A stretch of DNA of 41,441 nt from WRKB01 sp031551145 (GTDB taxonomy: Bacteria; Desulfobacterota; Desulfovibrionia; Desulfovibrionales; Desulfovibrionaceae), in NCBI GenBank assembly GCA_031551145.1, contig JAVBNZ010000068.1:1-41441 (forward strand), in the 5' to 3' direction. Position 1 is the stretch's first letter, and every line of letters starts with the position of its first letter. This document shows positions 27,797 to 35,005 of this stretch, in pieces. The notes under the pieces were generated by a model. The model had not been told where the DNA came from and searched no databases. It worked only from the letters and a program-made list of their open reading frames with translations. A program made the translations under genes and the position numbers.

Positions 27797-30049
27797 CTAG
27801 TTGAGCAGTGCGATAAGCTTTTTCGCCTCCGCATCGGCCTGCTCCACGTCAAAATCATCCACCGCGCCCAACAAAGCGGCATAGGGTTCGGCCGTCGCAC
27901 CGCCGCCGAGCACGTTTTCATAGCTTTTGAGCATATCCTGCACGGCCGTCCAGTCCGCGCTCATGCGGGCGGCCACCAGGGACAGAAAGGCCGCAATTTC
28001 CGCTTTCCGCTCCGCGCTCACGGCAACGGCGGGCGCGGCGGCCTTGGGCGGTTGCGGTTCAGCGTCCGCAAGCAGGAGGCGTATGCTCTCAACGGTCTGG
28101 CGCAACACATCCTCAGCCTGGACCAGAAGGGTCTCATGCTCCTTGCCGGCGGCGAGGGCTTTTTCCAGATCGGCCGAAACTTCAGCCAAGCTGCCCGCGC
28201 CCAGGTTGCCGGCCACGCCCTTGATCGTGTGCGCCAGGCGCACGGCAAGCTGCTGATCCCCGGCCTTCAACGCCTCGCGTATCTGCTCCGGAAAATTTTC
28301 ATAACTTTCCGTGAAGCGGACAAGAAGTTTTTTATACAGGCCCTCGTTGCCGCCCAAGTTTTTCAGCGCGCTGCGCACGGCCAGACCCGGCAGATCGCCG
28401 GATGCGGCAGGCGCGGCCTTGGTTTCAGGGGCGGGAGCGGCGGCCTCGGCCTTTTCCGGACGTATCCATTTGGCGAGCGTTTCGTACATAAGCTGCGGGT
28501 CTATGGGTTTGGTAAGGTGATCCTGCATGCCGGCGGCCAGGCTTTTCTGCCTGTCGCTCTCCAGGGCATGGGCCGTCATGGCCAGAATGGGAAGGTTGCG
28601 CAGACCGGGCAGTTCGCGGGCGCGCCTGGCGGCCTCAAGCCCATCCATGATCGGCATCTGGATGTCCATGAGCACGGCGTCGAATTCTTCTTCCTTCAGC
28701 CGTTTCAGCGCTTCCCAACCGTTGTTCGCCGTGACGACTTCGGATCCCACCTGCTGCAGCAGTTCAACGGCGATCTGGCGGTTGATCTCGTTGTCTTCGG
28801 CCAGGAGAATGCGCGCGCCTTTCAGCGGCGCAAGCGCGCCCTGCCGGTCGGACGGTATCGGTTTGGATTTGACGGCGGGACGTTCACGGCTTTTTTCGGC
28901 AAAAAGACGCACAATGCTGTCGAAAAGCAGGGAGGGGGTGATCGGCTTGATCAAAAAAGCGTTCACGCCTGCCGCTTCTCCCTGGCGCCGGCAGTCTTCC
29001 AGATCGCCGGCCGAAACCAGCAGCATCTGCGGCAGCCCGTTGGTATAGGGAGCCTCTTTGATGCGCTTGGCCGTGGTTACGCCGTCCATGCCCGGCATCT
29101 TCCAGTCGAGCAGCACAAGCGCGTAGGGATCCTTCCGTTTCGCGGCCTGTTCGAGCATTTCCAGCGCGGCTTCGCCGGATTCGGCGCTGTCCACGCGAAA
29201 GCCCAGGGAATTCAGGGTTTCTGAAAGAATAAGGCGGGCGGAAGCGTTGTCGTCCACCACAAGGGTGTGCAGCCCCTGAAGCACTTCCGTGGGCACGGCA
29301 ACGGGAGCAGGGGCCTTGCCCACCTTGAGCCGGATGCTGACGTGAAAGACGTTGCCCTGCTTGGGGTCGCTTTCCACCCATACCCTGCCGTCCATGAGGC
29401 CGACGAGCATGTGCACGATGGCCAGCCCCAGACCGGCGTCGGGGTGGGCATCGGGCGGCAGGGAGTTGGAAGGCATGGCGAAAAAACGGCCGATGCGTCC
29501 GACCTGTTCCTCGGTCATGCCGAAACCTTCATCCCGGACGGCGAAATGCACATGCGCGGAATCGCCTTCGATCTCCAGCAGTTCGACGCTGATGATGATT
29601 TCGCCCTGCTTGGCGAAGCCCACGGCGTTGCTTGCCAGGTTGATCAGCACCTGGGAAAGGCGGTGCGGATCGCCCATAAGATATTCCGGTGCGTCCGGCG
29701 CCACGCGGAAATGCACGTCGATACCGTGCTTTTCGGCGCGCAGGGCCACGGTGTCCGATACCTTGCGCAGCAGGTCCGCCAACCGGAAGTCGACGGAGTC
29801 CAGTTCCACCTTGCCGGATTCAATGCGGGAAAAGTCGAGAATATCGTTGAGTATGCCCACCAGGTTGGCGGCGGCGCTCTGAATTTTTTCGAGATAGTCG
29901 CGTTGACGGCCGGAAAGGTCGGTCTGCAGGCAGAGGTGGCTCAAGCCCACGATGGAATTCATGGGCGTACGGATTTCGTGGCTCATACGCGTCAGGAAGT
30001 CGCTTTTCCTTCTGCCGGTGCCGTCAGCAAAATTTTGCTGCATAGTCAT
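27797..30049 (-). CDS. Hybrid sensor histidine kinase with two receiver domains and Hpt, no input domain
   Basis: A 750-aa soluble protein carrying a full phosphorelay. The HisKA H-box starts almost at the N-terminus, with H24 in FLTRMSHEIRTPMNSI. The HATPase has the N-box around N141, G1 DEGFGM (173-178) and G2 GLGLA (206-210). Receiver 1 has D315 (LLDWKMPGMDG) and K368; receiver 2 has D462 (MDIQMPIMDG) and K514. An Hpt domain carries H607 in LAHTIKGVAGNLG. A stop codon lies in frame just upstream of ATG 30049, so no sensory, PAS or membrane region is hidden there. It must receive its signal through a partner or dimer contacts. No dedicated response regulator adjoins it. Confidence 0.95.
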   Translation of the reverse strand: MTMQQNFADGTGRRKSDFLTRMSHEIRTPMNSIVGLSHLCLQTDLSGRQRDYLEKIQSAAANLVGILNDILDFSRIESGKVELDSVDFRLADLLRKVSDTVALRAEKHGIDVHFRVAPDAPEYLMGDPHRLSQVLINLASNAVGFAKQGEIIISVELLEIEGDSAHVHFAVRDEGFGMTEEQVGRIGRFFAMPSNSLPPDAHPDAGLGLAIVHMLVGLMDGRVWVESDPKQGNVFHVSIRLKVGKAPAPVAVPTEVLQGLHTLVVDDNASARLILSETLNSLGFRVDSAESGEAALEMLEQAAKRKDPYALVLLDWKMPGMDGVTTAKRIKEAPYTNGLPQMLLVSAGDLEDCRRQGEAAGVNAFLIKPITPSLLFDSIVRLFAEKSRERPAVKSKPIPSDRQGALAPLKGARILLAEDNEINRQIAVELLQQVGSEVVTANNGWEALKRLKEEEFDAVLMDIQMPIMDGLEAARRARELPGLRNLPILAMTAHALESDRQKSLAAGMQDHLTKPIDPQLMYETLAKWIRPEKAEAAAPAPETKAAPAASGDLPGLAVRSALKNLGGNEGLYKKLLVRFTESYENFPEQIREALKAGDQQLAVRLAHTIKGVAGNLGAGSLAEVSADLEKALAAGKEHETLLVQAEDVLRQTVESIRLLLADAEPQPPKAAAPAVAVSAERKAEIAAFLSLVAARMSADWTAVQDMLKSYENVLGGGATAEPYAALLGAVDDFDVEQADAEAKKLIALLN

Positions 30050-30147
30050 ATATCCGCCTTATCTTAGCTGACCACGTATACAATAAAGCATACACATGTT
30101 CGCGACGATATTCCAGTGCCTTAAACAACGTTCCGACGGCAACCGGA

Positions 30148-31233
30148 TTACCTGGCGCGGGTGCCTTCCTCCTTCGCGCCCAGCCCGGCGGTTTCAGGCA
30201 GGATGCGGCGGATGCCGTCCGAGGAGCGGGCGTTTTTGCGGGAACTTACCGCGAGCTTCTTCTTTTTTGCCGGGGCGGAGGCGATCTTCTGCTTCTTTTT
30301 CCCGCTGCCGGCCTTGCGCACGGAAGCCGAAGCCTCCGCCTTGCGCGTCGCCTTGGAAGGAACGAACTCCGTCTTCTCCGCATCGGATTTGTTCATATTC
30401 GCCTGCAGGTGCTCGCCGTAGTCCAGAAGACGCTGCGCCTCGCGGGTACGCACTTCCACGGAGGGCGTGCGCATGAGCACGGCGATCATTTCCTTGCCGT
30501 GACGGGTGGTGGTGAGGATGATATTGAAGCCCGAAGCCCTGGTGAAGCCGGTTTTCAGCCCGCTGATCTCGTCGTGGCCCAGCAGCTTGTTGGTGTTCTG
30601 CATAACGATGCCGTTATGGTAGATGGCGGGCGTGCTGTGATACCAGCGCGCGGAGGGGTGCGCTTCCAGATAGCTCCGGGCCAGGCGCAGCATGTCGGCC
30701 GCCGTGGTGAACTGCCCCTTGGCGGGCAGACCGTGCGGCGTCATGAAACGGGTGTTTGGCATGCCGATCTGGGCGGCCTTGCGGTTCATCATCTGCACAA
30801 AGGCCTGCTGGGATCCGGCCACATGCTCGGCCACCGCGGCCGAGGCGTCGTTGGCCGAGGCCACGGCCATGCCGCGCAGCAGATCGTCCAGACGCACAAG
30901 CTCTCCGGCCTTCAAATGCATGTTGGAACCGCCGGTGTGCGCCGCGTTTTTGCCGATGCGCACCAGGGAACGCAACGAAACTTTGCCCGCCTTGACTTCA
31001 TCCAGCACAACATACATGGACATGACCTTGGTCAGGGAGGCGGGCGGGATTTTGCGGTTGCTGTCCTGCTCGTAGAGGAGGCGTTTGGTGCTCACGTCCA
31101 TAAGAACGGCGGAACCGGCCTGCACCTCGAACGCGTCGGCGCGGGCCGGATCGGAGAACGCCCCCCAGACGGCGAAAATGCACAGACAAGAGACGACCGC
31201 GGCACGGACAGCGCGTTTTCGGGCAAAATCCAT
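30148..31233 (-). CDS. dacA: D-alanyl-D-alanine carboxypeptidase (DacA/PBP5-type)
   Basis: A periplasmic penicillin-binding protein that trims the terminal D-Ala of peptidoglycan stem peptides. The 361-aa protein has a signal peptide (residues 1-32, ending ARADA), and the S11 active-site motifs S66-L-T-K69 (PPASLTKVM), S126-A-N128 (VASANDAS) and K227-T-G229 (GLKTGF). After the catalytic domain (to about 285) there is no PBP5 C-terminal beta domain or amphipathic anchor. Instead there is a Lys/Ser/Ala-rich basic tail (KAGSGKKKQKIASAPAKKKK...). GGGGG precedes ATG 31233. Confidence 0.93.
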   Translation of the reverse strand: MDFARKRAVRAAVVSCLCIFAVWGAFSDPARADAFEVQAGSAVLMDVSTKRLLYEQDSNRKIPPASLTKVMSMYVVLDEVKAGKVSLRSLVRIGKNAAHTGGSNMHLKAGELVRLDDLLRGMAVASANDASAAVAEHVAGSQQAFVQMMNRKAAQIGMPNTRFMTPHGLPAKGQFTTAADMLRLARSYLEAHPSARWYHSTPAIYHNGIVMQNTNKLLGHDEISGLKTGFTRASGFNIILTTTRHGKEMIAVLMRTPSVEVRTREAQRLLDYGEHLQANMNKSDAEKTEFVPSKATRKAEASASVRKAGSGKKKQKIASAPAKKKKLAVSSRKNARSSDGIRRILPETAGLGAKEEGTRAR

Positions 31234-31288
31234 CGTAACCCCCTGGAAAAGCAGAAATAAGATACCGAGTTCTTTAAACTTTTTTTAA

Positions 31289-31317
31289 ACATTACGTCGC
31301 TTCGCGGCATTTGTAAA
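31289..31317 (-). promoter_or_regulatory. Candidate sigma-70 promoter of dacA
   Basis: The minus strand reads TTTACA, 17-bp spacer, TAATGT, about 55 bp upstream of the dacA start, in an AT-rich stretch unlike the surrounding DNA. Confidence 0.4.
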
Positions 31318-31387
31318 CAGCGGCGGAATCGAAAAACAGCGTTTTCCCGCTTCCCATATCGCAAAACACAGGCCTTCCGGATCAGCT

Positions 31388-32593
31388 TCAGCCGAGGGAG
31401 GGCGGAAGCAGAAACAGGCGTTCTTCAAAATCCCCGCGGAGTTTTTGAAAAAATGCGACAGGCAGACGCGGGTATTCCGCGCTCAGCCGATGCCGCGCCT
31501 CTCCCGCGGCCTGATCAAAAATTTCCAGCCTCCGCGCCAGGTCCGCGCCGGCCTTGCGCACATGGCTGTAGTGCAGAATGGGCGATGCGGCCAAAACAAG
31601 ATGCCCCTCAAGGCCCGTCAGGCTCTCATGCACCGCTCCTTCAAAGCGCAGCCCCGGCGCGCGGCGGAACAGACGCAACTGCACGTCCGGCCACAGGCCG
31701 CGTCCCATGCGCACATGGTTTTCATCGCCTTCAAAAGTCCAGCGGGGAAAGAGGGCACCCCCCGCACCGGGCAGGGCGGGCAGACGGCGCACGATGCTCC
31801 AGTCCCGCTCCGCGAAGCGTTCGTCCGCATCCAGATACAGGCACCAATCCGTACGGCAGAGAGCCAGCAGGGCATTGCGCTGCTCCCCGAAATGCGCCCC
31901 CAACGGGCGCGAGGCCATGCGCAAAGGCGCGGGACAGCGGCGGGCCGCCGTATCGGCCGCCGCGCCCGATACTGAGGGCGCGCCGTCCCAAAGCACGCAG
32001 ACCTCATGCGCCCATGCCGGCAGGTGCGCGAAAAATTCCGCCAGATCCGGTTCCTCCGGGTGCAGCATGCAGAGCAGGGAAAGCGGGGGCGCATCGCGCG
32101 TTTCAGGCAGGGGAAGAAAACGGCCTGCCGTGAACAGGCGCTCCCAGGCGCGCAGGGCTTCTCCCTCTTTGCCGCTTACGGCCGGATTGCGGCAGATGGT
32201 GCAGCGCTCCGGCTCCAGGCCGGCTCCGCAAACAAGCGACAGCAGGGCCCAGAACGAACTGTCGGCGCCCAGAGCGGTGTGCCGCCGTTCTTTCAGGCGC
32301 GGCCGCACTCGGCGCGCGGCGTCCACGTCCGTTTCCAGGACCAGCAGAAGCTGATTTTCGGGCAGTTTTTCCCGCAGCAATGCGGCCAAAGAACCGTCGC
32401 CCGCGCCGAGCAGGATCATATGGGAGCGTTTGCCGGCGGCGTGCAGGCGCAGGGCGCGTTCAGCCGCGCGCGCGGCGTTTTCACTGTTTTCTTCCACGGG
32501 AGGACGTTCCCCGCCTTCTCCTCCCAGGCTCCAGCCCAGCACTTCCCCGGTATAGGCGTCAAACAGGGCGATTGCGGCGTCAGGCGGCATCAT
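31388..32593 (-). CDS. GT2-type glycosyltransferase with N-terminal Rossmann-like domain
   Basis: A 401-aa protein. Residues about 45-165 look like a Rossmann nucleotide-binding domain (MILLGAGDGSLAALLREKLPE at 59-79, then LLLVLETDVDAARR). From residue 170 there is a GT-A domain of the WaaE-like type: LLCMLHPEEPDLAEFF, then GAHFGEQRNALLALC, the metal-binding CLYLDADERF (D255/D257) and a later FEGAVHESL segment. The start ATG 32593 has GGAG 4 bases upstream and overlaps the end of the preceding glycosyltransferase gene by 14 bp. The frame is open further upstream to 33361, but only as a shadow of that gene. The pair probably builds a surface polysaccharide or glycoprotein glycan. Confidence 0.8.
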   Translation of the reverse strand: MMPPDAAIALFDAYTGEVLGWSLGGEGGERPPVEENSENAARAAERALRLHAAGKRSHMILLGAGDGSLAALLREKLPENQLLLVLETDVDAARRVRPRLKERRHTALGADSSFWALLSLVCGAGLEPERCTICRNPAVSGKEGEALRAWERLFTAGRFLPLPETRDAPPLSLLCMLHPEEPDLAEFFAHLPAWAHEVCVLWDGAPSVSGAAADTAARRCPAPLRMASRPLGAHFGEQRNALLALCRTDWCLYLDADERFAERDWSIVRRLPALPGAGGALFPRWTFEGDENHVRMGRGLWPDVQLRLFRRAPGLRFEGAVHESLTGLEGHLVLAASPILHYSHVRKAGADLARRLEIFDQAAGEARHRLSAEYPRLPVAFFQKLRGDFEERLFLLPPSLG

Positions 32594-33683
32594 ACGCTCC
32601 GGGTGACAGAAGCCTGTCATAAACCGTCTCCAGTTGCGCGACCAGCACCCTCGTTTCATAGAGGCGGCGCGCTTTTTCCCGCCCGGCCAGGCCCATGCGC
32701 CGGGCTTCTTCCGGATGCGCGAACAGCCGGGCCAGGACGGCGGCATAGTCTTCGGCGTTTTCCGCCACCAGACCGGTGACGTTGTGCTCCACCAGTTCAA
32801 GCTGGGCGTTGTCGCGCAGGCCGGCGGAAGGATGCGTGACCACGGGCAGCCCGGCGGCCATGGCCTCGGCAATGACCATGCCGAAGCTCTCGCCTGTGTC
32901 GTTGGCGTGGGCGAAAACCGAGAGTGTGTCGAGAAAGGCGGCCAGCTCCCCTTCATCCCGCAGCGGAGGCAGGAAGGCAACCTGACTTTCAAGGCCGTGC
33001 CCACGCACAAAAGCCTCGGCCTCGGCAATGCCGCCCACGACGCGGAAGCGGAAATCCGGCGCAAGGCGCGCCAGATGCGGCAGCATGTCGAGGTGCAGGC
33101 GCGACCATTTGCCCTTGTCCGCCCTCGAAATGCGGCCGAGCACCGGCAGGCCGAAGTCGCGCGTTTCGGACGGGCAAACCTTGCGCCCCAGAAAATCCGT
33201 GTCCACGGGATTGTACAGCACGCCCCAACGATCGGGATCGGGCGCGATGCCCTCCACGGCGGCAAAACGCCGGGCGCAGAAATGCGAAACAAAGAGGGTG
33301 TGATCGATGAGCCTGCCGCCGGGCGAGTCGTCGCGCCGGCCGAAAACGTTGGTTTCCACAATGCGGGGCAGGCGCGCGCCGTCGGGCGAAAAGCGCAGGC
33401 CGCCGCGCACCGCGCGCATCAACTCGGGCTGGGGCCAGCCCGGCCTGTGAAGGTGGAGAATATGCGGAGCAAAACGGTGCAGGGCCCGCATGGGATCGCC
33501 GCCGAGAAAAAGCGGCAGGCCCGCCGCGCGCAGGGTTGCGGCGCGGGGGCCGTCGGCCGGGCTCCAGAGGGCGGTTTCAAAACGCCCGCCGGCGTGCAGG
33601 CCGCAGGCCAGCAGCACGGCTGTTTTTTCCGTGCCCCCCAGCCCCAGTCCCAGCGTGAGATGCAATACCCTGCGCCGCGCCAT
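32580..33683 (-). CDS. GT4-family glycosyltransferase
   Basis: A 367-aa GT-B retaining glycosyltransferase. The N-terminal LHLTLGLGLGGTEKTAVLLACGL is the acceptor-domain glycine loop. The C-terminal domain has FRVVGG, and ESFGMVIAEAMAAGLPVV with the E265-x7-E273 motif that binds the nucleotide sugar. The start at 33683 (MARRRVLHL) is chosen over the in-frame ATG at 33737, which lies inside the mdt promoter region. It overlaps the next glycosyltransferase gene by 14 bp and is divergent from the mdt operon. Confidence 0.88.
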   Translation of the reverse strand: MARRRVLHLTLGLGLGGTEKTAVLLACGLHAGGRFETALWSPADGPRAATLRAAGLPLFLGGDPMRALHRFAPHILHLHRPGWPQPELMRAVRGGLRFSPDGARLPRIVETNVFGRRDDSPGGRLIDHTLFVSHFCARRFAAVEGIAPDPDRWGVLYNPVDTDFLGRKVCPSETRDFGLPVLGRISRADKGKWSRLHLDMLPHLARLAPDFRFRVVGGIAEAEAFVRGHGLESQVAFLPPLRDEGELAAFLDTLSVFAHANDTGESFGMVIAEAMAAGLPVVTHPSAGLRDNAQLELVEHNVTGLVAENAEDYAAVLARLFAHPEEARRMGLAGREKARRLYETRVLVAQLETVYDRLLSPGAYDAA

Positions 33684-33731
33684 GCGGCCTGTGTATCTTT
33701 TTTGCCGCCGGAATGCAAAGAGTTGGAGCGC

Positions 33732-33759
33732 TTGCAATGCGCGCGCATTCGCGTAAAAT
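33732..33759 (+). promoter_or_regulatory. Candidate sigma-70 promoter of the mdtABC-like operon
   Basis: TTGCAA (33732-33737), 16-bp spacer, TAAAAT (33754-33759; 5 of 6). The leader is about 40 nt. No adjacent regulator gene or obvious operator palindrome was seen. Confidence 0.55.
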
Positions 33760-33805
33760 TCTATCGGCCGGAGTGCGCCGCCGACAACACTTTTTAAGGA
33801 ACTCC

Positions 33806-34975
33806 ATGTCTTCCGCCCACCCGAAACACGCTCTCCTCTCCAGAATTCCGCGCCCCGCCCTCGTTGCGCTGTGCATCCTGCTGCTGATCGCCGGCGCCGC
33901 CTTCCTGGCGCGCAAGGGAGAAAAAGGCGGGGAAGGCGGCAAACAGCGCGCCGCCGCCATGTCCTCCTTCAAGCCCCTGGTAACTACCGTAAAGGCGCAG
34001 CAGCGCGATATGGACGTGTATCTGCCCGCCCTGGGCACGGTTACGCCCCTGAACACCGTAATCGTACACAGCCGCGTTGACGGGCAGATTATGGAAATTC
34101 TGTTTCGCGAAGGCGATATGGTCAAGGAAGGGGACGTGCTGGCCGTCATCGATCCCCGCCCTTTCGAGGCCCAGCTTGCCCAGGCCGAAGGCCAGCTTTT
34201 GAAGGACAAAGCCCTGCTGGCCAACGCCAAACTCGACCTCAAACGCTACGCCCAGCTTGTGCCCGGCGACATGATCGCCCGGCAGCAGTACGACACGCAG
34301 GTCGCGCTGGTGCAACAGTACGAAGGCATTATCAAAAGCGACCAGGGCGCGGTGGACGCGGCCAAACTCCAGATCACCTACAGCCGCATCACGGCTCCCA
34401 TTACGGGCCGGGCGGGCCTGAGGCAGGTGGATACGGGCAACATCGTGCACGCCTCGGATCAGAACGGCATCGTTGTGCTTACCCAACTGCGGCCCATAAC
34501 CGTGCTTTTCACCCTGCCGGAAGACAGCATCTCCAAGGTGCTGGAACGCATGCGCGACGGCCGGCCGATCAGGGTGGAGGCCTATAACCGCGAACAATCC
34601 CGCCTGCTGGCCACGGGAGAACTGGCCGGCCTGGACAACCAGATCGACCCCGCCACCGGCACCCTGCGCATCAAGGCGAACTTCGCCAACGACGACATGG
34701 CGCTGTTTCCCAACCAGTTCGTCAACGTGCGCCTGCTTATCGACGTGGTGCCCCAGGCTGTGGTGCTGCCGGCCTCGGCCGTGCAGCGCGGGCCGCAGGG
34801 CGCGCAGACCTATGTGGTGCGGCCGGACAACGCCGTGGAACTGCGCAGGGTGGAAGTGTCGGAAAGCATCAGGGGCGAAGTCATCGTGCGCTCCGGCATC
34901 GCGGCCGGCGAACGCGCCGTTGTCGAGGGCGCGGAGCGGTTGCGGAACGGGGTCGAAGTCGAAGTGAAGGAATAG
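33806..34975 (+). CDS. mdtA: RND efflux periplasmic adaptor subunit, MdtA-like
   Basis: A 389-aa membrane-fusion protein linking the RND pumps to an outer-membrane channel. One N-terminal membrane segment is at residues 17-35 (RPALVALCILLLIAGAAFLA). Then come the first beta-barrel/lipoyl half (VIVHSRVDGQIMEILFREGDMVKEGDVLAVIDP), the alpha hairpin (QLAQAEGQLLKDKALLANAKLDLKRY) and the second lipoyl half (LQITYSRITAPITGRAG). The pattern fits MdtA of the MdtABC system. AAGGA precedes ATG 33806. No outer-membrane channel gene follows within the window. Confidence 0.93.
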   Translation: MSSAHPKHALLSRIPRPALVALCILLLIAGAAFLARKGEKGGEGGKQRAAAMSSFKPLVTTVKAQQRDMDVYLPALGTVTPLNTVIVHSRVDGQIMEILFREGDMVKEGDVLAVIDPRPFEAQLAQAEGQLLKDKALLANAKLDLKRYAQLVPGDMIARQQYDTQVALVQQYEGIIKSDQGAVDAAKLQITYSRITAPITGRAGLRQVDTGNIVHASDQNGIVVLTQLRPITVLFTLPEDSISKVLERMRDGRPIRVEAYNREQSRLLATGELAGLDNQIDPATGTLRIKANFANDDMALFPNQFVNVRLLIDVVPQAVVLPASAVQRGPQGAQTYVVRPDNAVELRRVEVSESIRGEVIVRSGIAAGERAVVEGAERLRNGVEVEVKE

Positions 34976-34976
34976 G

Positions 34977-34991
34977 CGGAGGGCGCCTCCG
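34977..34991 (+). promoter_or_regulatory. Hairpin sequestering a GGAGG before mdtB
   Basis: CGGAGG, loop GCG, CCTCCG, immediately after the mdtA stop, followed by AAAAATTTTT. The only GGAGG in the 30-bp gap to the mdtB ATG is within this stem and 23 bases from the start, so mdtB has no ordinary ribosome-binding site. Confidence 0.4.
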
Positions 34992-35005
34992 ACAAAAATT
35001 TTTGC

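Noticed and set aside
32594..33361. Upstream extension of the GT2-type frame by 256 codons
   Set aside because: The added residues are Pro/Ser/Cys/Trp-rich and lie over the GT4 gene, whose frame has clear motifs. The start with GGAG is at 32593.
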